Position numbers and translations under genes: made by a program
Part shown: positions 1 through 6,772 of the stretch, piece after piece
Layout of the letters: each line of letters opens with the position of its first letter
Numbering within the stretch: the first letter of the stretch is position 1
Source of the DNA: Bordetella parapertussis
GTDB lineage: Bacteria > Pseudomonadota > Gammaproteobacteria > Burkholderiales > Burkholderiaceae_B
Assembly (NCBI GenBank): GCA_943331855.1
Contig: CALQNE010000091.1
Coordinates: 1 to 11,983, forward strand
Length of the DNA stretch: 11,983 bases
Direction: 5' to 3'
The notes under the pieces: model-generated
What the model saw: the letters and a program-made list of their open reading frames with translations, nothing else
Database searches by the model: none
What the model was told of the DNA's origin: nothing

Positions 1-292
1 AAATTTCGTTTTCATCACCTAAATTTGAAACATCGGCAATCCGCGTATCGATCCGATATTTTTTTACCTCGTCAGCGTAGGTATTGATATTTTGTTCCAT
101 TGGCCCAAAGACCTCAGCAAACGCGATATGTTGCGCCGAGGTCAACTCTTGGCCTGGAAACACTAAAACACTATATTTAAAAAACGCCGCTTTAATGGCT
201 ATGCGATCCTCATCAGATAACGGTCGACTCAAGTCAACATCGCCGATTTCAGCCATGAAATCTGCCTTGACGGGATACAGCGTAATGGCCAT
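1..292 (-). CDS. TauD/TfdA-family 2-oxoglutarate-dependent dioxygenase, N-terminal part
   Basis: The first 97 codons of a gene that leaves the window at its left edge. The protein begins MAITLYPVKADFMAEI and has the usual opening of the TauD/TfdA family: a GDVDLSRPL segment (residues 17-25), SVLVFPGQEL (41-50), then QHIAFAEVFGPME (54-66) and DVSNLGDEN (88-96). Family members are cytoplasmic Fe(II) enzymes that use 2-oxoglutarate and O2 to hydroxylate a substrate, often a sulfonate or an aryloxy acid. The HxD iron-binding motif normally follows at about residue 110, beyond the edge, so activity cannot be judged. The ATG is supported by GGAG at 299-302, six bases upstream. A Bug receptor gene ends 53 bp upstream on the same strand, so the two probably form an operon in which the receptor binds the substrate or a precursor. 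The substrate is unknown. Confidence 0.85.
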   Translation of the reverse strand, partial: MAITLYPVKADFMAEIGDVDLSRPLSDEDRIAIKAAFFKYSVLVFPGQELTSAQHIAFAEVFGPMEQNINTYADEVKKYRIDTRIADVSNLGDENEI

Positions 293-345
293 GTGTGACT
301 CCGGTAATAATGAAAAAATTATTGGTTCGGTGTGTGAAGCAGTCG

Positions 346-1305
346 TTACTCAGCTGACACTTTAGTAACATCGACAACTTTTTTCCACTTAGCCAAATCC
401 TCTTGAATCGCGGCAGCAAACTCAGTTGGCGTACTTGTCATCATGTCTCCATTCTGCGATTCGGCCCAAGCCTGGAGCAGGGGATCTTTAGTCACCGCAG
501 TCAACTCTTTATTCAACCGCTGAATAATCGCACCGTCTGTGCCTCTGGGCACCATCACGCCAAACCACGTATAGGTATCGAAACCTTTAATACCGAGTTC
601 AGAAAAAATCGGCAGCTCAGGCACTTGTTTTGAGCGCGTCGTACCAGAGATCGCTAACGCGATTAATTTTCCGGCTTTGATATGCTGAATGGCAGTGTCA
701 CTAAACATCACCTGAAGCTGACCACCCAGCAAATCCGCCATGGCGGGCGCCGTACCTTTATACGGTACATGCGTCATTTGAATAGCATGATCAACACTAA
801 AAAGCTCACCCGCCAAATGACTCACACCCCCGGTACCACTCGAACCATAATTCAAAGCACCAGGCTTCGCTTTGGCCAAAGCGATGAGCTCGGGTACGGT
901 TTTGACAGACAGTGCAGGCGTCACGACCAACACTGCACGGCTTCCTCCGATCAACGCAACCGGCTCAAGGTCCTTTAACGGATCAAAGGGCAGTGATTTG
1001 TAGACCAGCGTATTAATCGTGACCGTCGCATTATTCGCAACATAAAGCGTATAACCATCTGGCGCAGACTTTGCCGCCTTAGCCGCACCGATATTTCCAC
1101 CGCCCCCAGATACATTCTGCACGATAACCTGTTGGTTCAGGCGTTCGCCTAACGGCTTGGCGACTGCACGAGCTAAGGCATCTGTGAAGCCGCCAGGCGG
1201 ATAAGCAACAATCATCTGAATCGGACGCTCTGGCCAAGCCGCCTGAACGCAACCAGCAAAACTAGCCAAAAGCACCGCCAATAGCGTGACGAATCTATTT
1301 TGCAT
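346..1305 (-). CDS. Bug/TctC-family periplasmic solute-binding receptor (first of four)
   Basis: A 319-residue protein of normal length for the Bug (Bordetella uptake gene)/TctC family, the extracytoplasmic receptors of tripartite tricarboxylate transporters. After a hydrophobic signal peptide (about residues 5-22, ending VQA before AWPERP) come the family landmarks: IVAYPPGGFTDALAR (32-46), the Gly-rich SGGGGNIGA loop, APDGYTL, LPFDPL, and further on GSSGTGGVSH and HVPYKGTAPA. The reading frame is open upstream to 1428, but that extension lacks a signal peptide at its start and would run into the second Bug gene's leader. The paired ATGs at 1308 and 1305 directly precede the signal peptide; I chose 1305, which places a weak GAG at a usable distance. 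SFAGC (residues 15-19) resembles a lipobox but has Phe instead of Leu at -3, so ordinary signal peptidase I cleavage seems likelier. It precedes the dioxygenase gene; no TctA/TctB gene is present. The ligand is unknown, probably a carboxylate. Confidence 0.93.
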   Translation of the reverse strand: MQNRFVTLLAVLLASFAGCVQAAWPERPIQMIVAYPPGGFTDALARAVAKPLGERLNQQVIVQNVSGGGGNIGAAKAAKSAPDGYTLYVANNATVTINTLVYKSLPFDPLKDLEPVALIGGSRAVLVVTPALSVKTVPELIALAKAKPGALNYGSSGTGGVSHLAGELFSVDHAIQMTHVPYKGTAPAMADLLGGQLQVMFSDTAIQHIKAGKLIALAISGTTRSKQVPELPIFSELGIKGFDTYTWFGVMVPRGTDGAIIQRLNKELTAVTKDPLLQAWAESQNGDMMTSTPTEFAAAIQEDLAKWKKVVDVTKVSAE

Positions 1306-1384
1306 CATGTCTCGATTTTGTTTTAGTTTGGCTTTACGATAGACAAGCAATAAACCGCCACGGTTATCGCACCAATGTATTAAC

Positions 1385-1401
1385 AAAAGCGTACCATAAG
1401 A
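1385..1401 (-). promoter_or_regulatory. Shared upstream motif, copy 1 (possible operator)
   Basis: The plus-strand sequence AAAAGCGTACCATA (1385-1398) recurs exactly at 4201-4214; with the next three bases the match is 16 of 17. Both copies lie upstream of minus-strand operons, here 79 bp before the first Bug gene's ATG, and in the same orientation, reading TATGGTACGC towards the gene. This copy also lies in the 138-bp gap shared with the divergent second Bug gene. It could be a regulator site; TATGGT could alternatively be a poor -10 element, but no convincing -35 goes with it. The ATGGTA part recalls half of the operators of FCD-type GntR regulators, which is only a suggestion. Confidence 0.4.
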
Positions 1402-1443
1402 ATTAAGCCCTTCGCCTGTTTGAATCATTCTCTAAATTGCACC

Positions 1444-2412
1444 ATGGTGTTTCAGCTCATTAAAGTTCTGAGTGCGGCGATCAGTCTCTGCCTATCGGCA
1501 CAGGTGTCTGCACAAGACTATCCAAATAAACCGGTCCGCTGGGTTGTCCCCTACTCCGCTGGTGCTTCAAACGACGTCGTTGCCAGACTACTCGCCCAAA
1601 AACTATCCCAAAAGTGGGGACAGTCTGTTGTGATTGAAAACCGTGCTGGCGCGGGTGGTGCCATTGGCGCGAGCATGGTGGCCAATGCCCTCCCCGATGG
1701 CTACACCTTACTCATGACCAACCCAGGGTCAAATGCCATTCAACATGTTTTAAATCACAACTCGCCTTATTCAAACGAAGATTTCACTCATGTCATCTTG
1801 CTGGGTTCAGCGCCGCTGATGCTCAGTGTTCGGCAAGACTTCCCCGCCACAAGCGTCAACGAATTAATTGCGATCGCCAAGGCAACCCCGGGTCTGCTAA
1901 CGGGCGGCTCTTCGGGCGCCGGTGGTAGCAGCCACTTTGCGCTTGAACTTTTTAATTTAAGTGCTGGTGTCGAGATACGGCACATCCCCTACAAGGGGGC
2001 CGCGCCGGCGGTATCAGACGTTGTCGGCAGACAAATATCCTTAATCTTCACGACGCCGGCTTCAATCTTTGCGTTACTTGAGGCAAACAAGCTCAAGGTA
2101 CTTGGCGTGTCGAGTGCAACACGACTGTCTGCTTTTCCTGCTATTCCAACAATGATCGAGCAAGGCGTGCACGACTTCAATGACAAGATTTGGTTTGGCG
2201 CTTCGGTGCCCGCGGCGACACCGGCGACCATCATCATAAAACTCAATCACGATCTGCAAGACATTTTGCAAATGCAAGATATCAAAGAGCGTTTCATTGC
2301 CCTGGGCCTAGAGACCGAAGGCGGCAGCTCTGAAAAATTTACTCAGCTGATTCAAGCGGATATCAAACGACTGCGTCAGTTAGCCAAAACAGCCAATATC
2401 AAAACAGACTAG
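1444..2412 (+). CDS. Bug/TctC-family periplasmic solute-binding receptor (second of four)
   Basis: A 322-residue Bug receptor. The signal peptide covers about residues 5-23 and ends VSA before QDYPNKPVRW. Family landmarks are VVPYSAGASNDVVAR, where the usual PPGG loop has become SAGA, ENRAGAGGAIGA, LPDGYTLL, TGGSSGAGGSSH and HIPYKGAAPAVSD. The middle of the protein resembles the divergently encoded first Bug protein more than the other two (GSSGxGGxSH...ELF and H(V/I)PYKGxAPA), so these two may be diverged relatives, but they are far from identical. An upstream TTG at 1420 is in frame, but it adds residues before the signal peptide and has no ribosome site; ATG 1444 is preferred, although it too lacks a clear Shine-Dalgarno sequence. 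The gene stands alone on its strand, facing the third Bug gene across 32 bp. It has no adjacent permease or enzyme in the same direction, so its substrate cannot be inferred. Confidence 0.92.
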   Translation: MVFQLIKVLSAAISLCLSAQVSAQDYPNKPVRWVVPYSAGASNDVVARLLAQKLSQKWGQSVVIENRAGAGGAIGASMVANALPDGYTLLMTNPGSNAIQHVLNHNSPYSNEDFTHVILLGSAPLMLSVRQDFPATSVNELIAIAKATPGLLTGGSSGAGGSSHFALELFNLSAGVEIRHIPYKGAAPAVSDVVGRQISLIFTTPASIFALLEANKLKVLGVSSATRLSAFPAIPTMIEQGVHDFNDKIWFGASVPAATPATIIIKLNHDLQDILQMQDIKERFIALGLETEGGSSEKFTQLIQADIKRLRQLAKTANIKTD

Positions 2413-2430
2413 TAGGTACTCGTCACCTAC
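2412..2430. terminator. Possible bidirectional terminator hairpin between two Bug genes
   Basis: GTAGGT and ACCTAC form six-base inverted arms around a seven-base loop, starting at the last base of the second Bug gene's stop codon. This sits in the 32-bp gap between two convergent genes, where a terminator would be expected. On the minus strand the hairpin is followed after a few bases by a short T run (CTGTTTTG). There is no T run on the plus strand, so a standard intrinsic terminator is only weakly supported. Confidence 0.3.
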
Positions 2431-2444
2431 CCGTCAAGCAAGAT

Positions 2445-3407
2445 TCACAGTTTGAGATCAACCTGCAAAGCCAACGCCTTAAATTGCTCAGTGTCTAGGC
2501 GGATTCGCTCAGCAAACTGCTCTGGTGTACTGCCGAGAGGCTGAAGACTGAAGCCTGCCAACTCACCCTTACCGGAATCGCTCTGCACATACTTTGCGAC
2601 CTCTTGTTGAATACGCTCAACAATTGCACGAGGCGTTCCGGCCGGTGCCACTAAGCCATACCAGAAAGGGGTATTAAACGCCTGCAAACCATGCCCCTTC
2701 CCTGCCTGAGAAAACAACGGCACGTCTTTGAGTTCAGGTGTTGCAATCGTGACGCCATAGGCGTTCAATTTCTGAGTATTGACCAACGCAGTTGAGGCAC
2801 CCGGATTATCAAAGAATACAGAGGCACGTCCCGCAATCAAGTCGGGATAGGCCTGCGAAGAACCCTTGTAGGTGATGTGCGCTAACTTAATGCCCGTTAG
2901 CGCCTCAAACTGCAAGCTCACAAGATATCCAAGTGTCGAGGCGCCAACATTCGCAAAATTTAGTTTTCCTGGATTTTGTTTTGCGTAATCAATAAACGCT
3001 TCAAGATTTTTCGCCGGCAATTCGGGCGATGCAACAAGCACATAAGCCGTGCTTCCGATTTGAGTAATTGGCGCAAAGCTTTGTATCGGGTTGTAGGGCA
3101 GATCATTTCTTAGCACGACTGCTGCAGGATGCGTACTCGACGTGGCGATGCCAATCGTGTAACCGTCGGGCTCACTCATCGCTACGGCGTTTGCACCAAT
3201 CGTGCCGCCGGCACCAGGACGATTTTCAACAACGACAGTCTGCCCCAGCCGAGTACTTAACTGGGCTGCAATTGTGCGGGCAACAATATCTGTGCCACCT
3301 CCGGGAGGAAAGGGAACAATCAGCTTGATCGATTTCTCTGGCCATGGGGCCGAAACAGAAAACTGACTGTATAAGACTAGCGTTAGTGCGAATAAGAGTT
3401 TGATCAT
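2445..3407 (-). CDS. Bug/TctC-family periplasmic solute-binding receptor (third of four), coupled to the aldolase gene
   Basis: A 320-residue Bug receptor with a signal peptide (residues 1-20, ending SVSA before PWPEKSIK). Family landmarks are LIVPFPPGGGTDIVAR, the classic form of the loop, VVENRPGAGGTIGA, SEPDGYTIG, LPYNPIQSF, NFANVGAST, HITYKGSSQAYPD and FWYGLVAPAGTPRAIV. The ATG overlaps the aldolase stop as ATGA, and GGAG (3416-3419) lies eight bases upstream inside the aldolase's last codons, so translation is probably coupled and the start is secure. This makes the aldolase-fold enzyme its most likely functional partner: the receptor may capture a hydroxy or sugar acid that the enzyme, or its pathway, handles. 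The binding-site sequence HITYKGSSQAY differs from the YKGxAPA of the first two Bug proteins, so a different ligand is likely. Transport would need a TctA/TctB pair encoded elsewhere. Confidence 0.93.
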   Translation of the reverse strand: MIKLLFALTLVLYSQFSVSAPWPEKSIKLIVPFPPGGGTDIVARTIAAQLSTRLGQTVVVENRPGAGGTIGANAVAMSEPDGYTIGIATSSTHPAAVVLRNDLPYNPIQSFAPITQIGSTAYVLVASPELPAKNLEAFIDYAKQNPGKLNFANVGASTLGYLVSLQFEALTGIKLAHITYKGSSQAYPDLIAGRASVFFDNPGASTALVNTQKLNAYGVTIATPELKDVPLFSQAGKGHGLQAFNTPFWYGLVAPAGTPRAIVERIQQEVAKYVQSDSGKGELAGFSLQPLGSTPEQFAERIRLDTEQFKALALQVDLKL

Positions 3408-4150
3408 TTTTTAAGCTCCGGATACATCACTGCATCACCATGGGTCGCCATCCAGCCCACTTCTTCATCAGAGATATAGTCGACACCTTGACCGCGAACA
3501 GCAGCCAATTGCTCGGCAATAATATTTCGCTTGACCTCTGAGGCAAGAATATTGACCCGAGCGTAGCATTCGGACACGTTGCGGCCCAACACAGTAAAGC
3601 CGTGTCGTTTCATCACGATCGCATTGGTCCCCGCGATAAAGTCTTTAATCGGACCAACATCTTCTTCGACGTTAATATGTGCCGGCAAATACTGGAGTGG
3701 TTTTTGCATGAGGTACGGCAAGGTCAAGCCCGTTGGACGAATTTTTTCATAGCCCGCGGCCAGAAAAGCAATCGTCTCATCATGATGCAAATGAATCACG
3801 CACTGAACATCAGGACGTAATCTCAATATTTCGCGATTCATCTGATGCCCCACTGTTGTGGCGCGATCACCAAATAAAATGATTCCATACAGGACGTCGG
3901 TGATCACTAAATCATCAATCGTCATTTCTTCAAGTGACACACCTTGAGCCTTCACGTAGCAAATGCCATCCCGATAATTAGGATGCGCCACACGCATCAC
4001 CATATTACCCACGGCGGCCTGAACGTAGCCCCGGGCAGCCAAGCGGTGTGCATACAGAACGTATTGCTGAGCAATCGTCTGATCAAAAATGACTGAGGCG
4101 TCTGTCACCTTTTGATTAACGGAGTAGGCTGCGGACTGAACGTCATTCAT
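3404..4150 (-). CDS. Class II aldolase/adducin-family protein with the catalytic acid replaced
   Basis: A 248-residue protein with the class II aldolase/adducin fold, a family of zinc-dependent cytoplasmic aldolases, epimerases and decarboxylases such as FucA, AraD and OtnC. The N-terminal part has AARGYVQAAVGNMVMRV (residues 38-54; the family usually has GNxSxR). The metal ligands appear intact: H120 and H122 in VIHLHHDE, and H183 in KRHGFTVLG. Aligning MNREILRLRPDV (104-115) with the family's FH..Y..RPD block puts Gly101 where FucA has its catalytic Glu73 and AraD its Asp76. The enzyme may therefore bind metal yet use another acid/base, or catalyse a different reaction. The start is firm: AGGAG (4160-4164) lies nine bases before the ATG. 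It is the first gene of a two-gene operon with the third Bug receptor. The substrate is unknown; a phosphosugar aldolase should not be assumed. Confidence 0.88.
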   Translation of the reverse strand: MNDVQSAAYSVNQKVTDASVIFDQTIAQQYVLYAHRLAARGYVQAAVGNMVMRVAHPNYRDGICYVKAQGVSLEEMTIDDLVITDVLYGIILFGDRATTVGHQMNREILRLRPDVQCVIHLHHDETIAFLAAGYEKIRPTGLTLPYLMQKPLQYLPAHINVEEDVGPIKDFIAGTNAIVMKRHGFTVLGRNVSECYARVNILASEVKRNIIAEQLAAVRGQGVDYISDEEVGWMATHGDAVMYPELKK

Positions 4151-4200
4151 CTTCGGTATCTCCTAAAAACACGATGCCACACAACGTGCGTCAAATAGCA

Positions 4201-4217
4201 AAAAGCGTACCATAGGA
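4201..4217 (-). promoter_or_regulatory. Shared upstream motif, copy 2 (possible operator)
   Basis: Exact 14-bp match (4201-4214) to the motif at 1385-1398, in the same orientation, 50 bp upstream of the aldolase ATG and inside the gap shared with the divergent MFS gene. Presence at two independent minus-strand operons suggests one regulator or one promoter type acting on both the Bug-dioxygenase and the aldolase-Bug operons. It lies immediately downstream, in the aldolase direction, of the inverted repeat at 4222-4246. Confidence 0.4.
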
Positions 4218-4221
4218 GCCG

Positions 4222-4246
4222 CGTGCACCGGACTCGCCAGTGCACG
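4222..4246. promoter_or_regulatory. Inverted repeat CGTGCAC-N11-GTGCACG in the aldolase/MFS divergent gap
   Basis: Perfect seven-base inverted arms separated by 11 bases, that is, two sites 18 bp apart centre to centre, which puts them on nearly the same DNA face. Each arm also contains the self-complementary hexamer GTGCAC. No T run follows on either side, and it sits between two divergent starts, so an operator is likelier than a terminator. No regulator gene is nearby to pair with it. Confidence 0.35.
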
Positions 4247-4366
4247 AAACAGCCGCCAACCCGTTGCCCTCAGTAGTCTAGTCGTATTGCGCCGCAACAA
4301 GTCGATTTAGACCTCTGTATTTTTTTAGCCGTACACTCTAGACATTGTCTTTATCGCTACAGCCTT

Positions 4367-5542
4367 GTGAAACTCCTCTTACTTGCCCTCGGGGCAATGT
4401 TCTTTCAGCAAACCTTTATCGCACTCGGGCGAGCCTTACCCGCGGTGTTGGCACCGGCCATGATTTCAGATCTCAGGCTGGATTCTGCCTGGATCGGGGT
4501 GTACTTCTCAATTTCAGCGGTCGCCTCTCTGGCGACCCAATTAGGCTGTGGCAGCTTCATCATTCGCTATGGTTCGTTAAGAATGAGTCAGGTAGCCCTA
4601 GTCATGTTGGCGCTCGGGATGGCGCTGTCCACACTTGGCACTCCGTTGATGCTGGTGCTCTCCGCGCTCATCGGTGGCGGTGGCGCTGCCGTTTCAACCC
4701 CGTCTAGCTCGCACTTGCTCGGGCGTGTCTCCCCCCCACGCTATATGCCTTTGGTCTTCTCGCTCAAGCAAACCGCCGTCCCAGCCGGTCTTTTGCTGGC
4801 CGGCTTGTTAGGGCCGCAACTGACCGAGGCTTTTAATTGGCATTACGCCATGCTCTTCGCAGCACTCAGTTGCATCGTCTTCACTGTCATGCTGCAACCT
4901 TTGCGTAAATTATTCGATCAGGATCGTGTTCCAACGCGAACGTTTCATTTGTCTGATTTTGGACAGACACTCAAGTCTGTGTGGGGCACACAAGCGTTGC
5001 GTAACCTTTCCTACACTTGCTTTGCGTTTAACGCGGCCCAAACCATCTTTACCGTTTATTTTGTGGTGTATCTCACGTCATTGGGGTACACACTCGTCGC
5101 GGCAGGCTTTGTTTTTTCGACTGCGGTCGCGATTGCGGTTCCGGGCCGCATCGTCTGGGGTCTACTCGGTAGCGGCTACATTCAACCACGCATCGTGATG
5201 GCTATTCTTGCAATTGGTATGGCCATTAGTATGGTGCTGCTCAGTTTATGCCAAGGTGGTTGGTCCACGGTTTTGATCGGCATTATTGCAGCGATTATTA
5301 GCGCGACGGCGCTATCCTGGCACGGGGTACTGCTTGCCGAAACCGCGAATGCAGCGCCTGAAGGCATGAGAGGCGCTGTCACAGGTGGCGTCTTATCCTT
5401 TGGTCAACTAGGCGCCCTCATCGCGCCAACGGTCTTTTCAATCTTGCTTGGCCTAAGCAATAGTTACAGCCTGGGCTTTATCGTTTGCGCGATTCCTGCA
5501 CTACTCGTTGGCATTGCGTTAGTGCGTCAGCGCCCCCGCTAA
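4367..5542 (+). CDS. Major facilitator superfamily permease
   Basis: A 391-residue, very hydrophobic protein with a run of membrane segments consistent with the usual 12 of the MFS, so an inner-membrane transporter. The first segment (about 2-30) contains FIALGRALPAVLAPAM, and AWIGVYFSISAVASLATQLG (41-60) leads to the loop IRYGSLR (66-72), which stands where the GxxxDRxGR motif is expected and lacks the Asp. FSLKQTAVPAG (131-141) matches the segment-5 signature of one branch of organic-anion and cyanate/nitrate-type MFS proteins. A longer hydrophilic loop (about 180-205) separates the two halves. GRIVWGLL (260-267) and SATALSWHGVLLAE (312-325) are typical of the second half. The start is GTG; no in-frame ATG or good ribosome site is visible just upstream, so the N-terminus is slightly uncertain. 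It is divergent from the aldolase and its end overlaps the hydrolase gene by 24 bp. Substrate unknown; uptake of a catabolic substrate fits the context. Confidence 0.88.
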   Translation: MKLLLLALGAMFFQQTFIALGRALPAVLAPAMISDLRLDSAWIGVYFSISAVASLATQLGCGSFIIRYGSLRMSQVALVMLALGMALSTLGTPLMLVLSALIGGGGAAVSTPSSSHLLGRVSPPRYMPLVFSLKQTAVPAGLLLAGLLGPQLTEAFNWHYAMLFAALSCIVFTVMLQPLRKLFDQDRVPTRTFHLSDFGQTLKSVWGTQALRNLSYTCFAFNAAQTIFTVYFVVYLTSLGYTLVAAGFVFSTAVAIAVPGRIVWGLLGSGYIQPRIVMAILAIGMAISMVLLSLCQGGWSTVLIGIIAAIISATALSWHGVLLAETANAAPEGMRGAVTGGVLSFGQLGALIAPTVFSILLGLSNSYSLGFIVCAIPALLVGIALVRQRPR

Positions 5543-6673
5543 AAATTCAATAAAGATCTTACTGACTTGTTCAGGCTGCTCTTGTTGCACCCAATGACCG
5601 GCACCCTCGACCAGTACCGTACCCTTGTATTGGGTGGTGAGCGTTTGTTCTAGATATTCAAGGCCACCGGGCGTCTGATAAACGCCCCAATCACTTTGAC
5701 CGCCGATAAAGAGCGAAGGTACATCGATGGTGCGTCCAGCAAAGATTCTGAGCTCTTTGTCTAGACCGCCTATACGATAGCCTTGCAGGCCACCTTGAAA
5801 ACCATGGCGTCCATACTCTTCGCTATAGACTTTAAGCTCATGATCAGGCAACCACTTACACTTCGCAATCTCTTGCTCGGTAGGCATCTCTGGCGCAACT
5901 GATTCTGCCATGCCTTTGGCCAAATCCATTACATAATAACGAGGCAGCTTCTCCCACTCACTTGCAATCAGTGCTGTCAAAGGAAATGGCTTGTTAGCCA
6001 CCCAGTCAGCACTTTTCATGTGATAGTAAGCGCGCAAAAAAGCATGTAGCCCTTGCTTGGCGTGCCACATGTTGTCATTTGCCTCGGGCAGCGTGTAGTA
6101 GTTCATATAATATTTACGCGGCGGCTTCAATAACGTCAGGTCTTCATGAATGCGCGATGGCGCCCGGCTGGGTGCCGGCACATTTACCGTATCAAAGGGC
6201 CATGGCTCGGGGGCACCCCGAAACGGTGAGCTCATCATGATCACCGACTTAAACACATCAGGCCGCGTGAGGGCACACCACCCTGCAAGCGGCGAGCCCT
6301 GGTCGTGACCAAACACACCGGCCACCGACGGATAGCCTAAGGCCGCCACCAGGGCGAGCATGTCAGAAATTTTATTAAGCGTTCCAAACGGCCGCATATC
6401 GTCAGAATGCTTCACCTCAGTGCCACCGCTTCGCCCATAACCTCTTACGTCTGGGGCGATGACGTGATAACCAGCAGCAGCCAGAGGCGCCATGACCTTA
6501 CGCCAACTGTAGGCGAGCTCAGGAAAACCGTGCAAAAGCAGCACCAATTGGCGTCCTGGACTTTCAAAGCCCGCTTCGAGCACATGAAAGGTGATTCCGT
6601 TGACATCTTGGATGAATCTAGAGCGAACACCGGAGGGAAGAACTGAAGGGCTTAAAGGCGTTGTGACGTTCAT
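5519..6673 (-). CDS. Epoxide-hydrolase-type alpha/beta hydrolase
   Basis: A 384-residue alpha/beta hydrolase with features of epoxide hydrolases. HGFPE (48-52) supplies the oxyanion-hole HGxP motif. The nucleophile elbow is GHDQGS (122-127), with Asp124 rather than Ser, as in epoxide hydrolases and haloalkane dehalogenases. The likely acid is Asp328 in GGQSDWG and the catalytic His is His360 in GAGHWVQQEQP. Two cap-domain tyrosines that would polarise an epoxide seem present: one of Y192/Y193 in YYMNYYTLPEAN and Y299 in GGLQGYR, aligning with the FRGPLNWYR region of soluble epoxide hydrolases. At 384 residues it is longer than the common 290-320, mainly through a larger cap. No signal peptide, so cytoplasmic. 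The ATG has no clear Shine-Dalgarno sequence (AT-rich leader). It is divergent from the flavin monooxygenase, which could generate its substrate. Dehalogenase or C-C hydrolase activity is not excluded. Confidence 0.87.
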   Translation of the reverse strand: MNVTTPLSPSVLPSGVRSRFIQDVNGITFHVLEAGFESPGRQLVLLLHGFPELAYSWRKVMAPLAAAGYHVIAPDVRGYGRSGGTEVKHSDDMRPFGTLNKISDMLALVAALGYPSVAGVFGHDQGSPLAGWCALTRPDVFKSVIMMSSPFRGAPEPWPFDTVNVPAPSRAPSRIHEDLTLLKPPRKYYMNYYTLPEANDNMWHAKQGLHAFLRAYYHMKSADWVANKPFPLTALIASEWEKLPRYYVMDLAKGMAESVAPEMPTEQEIAKCKWLPDHELKVYSEEYGRHGFQGGLQGYRIGGLDKELRIFAGRTIDVPSLFIGGQSDWGVYQTPGGLEYLEQTLTTQYKGTVLVEGAGHWVQQEQPEQVSKIFIEFLAGALTH

Positions 6674-6693
6674 TTTTTTAGATCACTAGAGGA

Positions 6694-6721
6694 TTGAAAC
6701 GTGTTAGGGTAAGATTAAACT
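6694..6721 (+). promoter_or_regulatory. Possible promoter of the flavin monooxygenase operon
   Basis: TTGAAA (6694-6699, five of six to consensus) and TAAACT (6716-6721, four of six) are separated by 16 bases. This would start transcription near 6728 and leave a leader of about 45 bases before the ATG at 6773. It lies in the 99-bp gap shared with the divergent hydrolase gene, for which I found no convincing promoter. Confidence 0.35.
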
Positions 6722-6772
6722 AAAAACACCACGAAGCGAACTCAAATATCGCCCATCACACGAGACAAAAAC

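Noticed and set aside
306..323. AATAAT-N6-ATTATT hairpin between the first Bug gene and the dioxygenase gene
   Set aside because: Pure A/T stem with no following T run, within AT-rich sequence just before the dioxygenase ribosome site; too weak for a terminator call.
84..365. Open plus-strand frame of 93 codons
   Set aside because: It lies opposite the minus-strand dioxygenase, whose conserved family sequence and ribosome site show that the minus strand is the coding one.
1306..1443. Longer frames extending the first and second Bug genes into each other's leader
   Set aside because: Both extensions lack ribosome sites and would bury the signal peptides; together they would overlap divergently.
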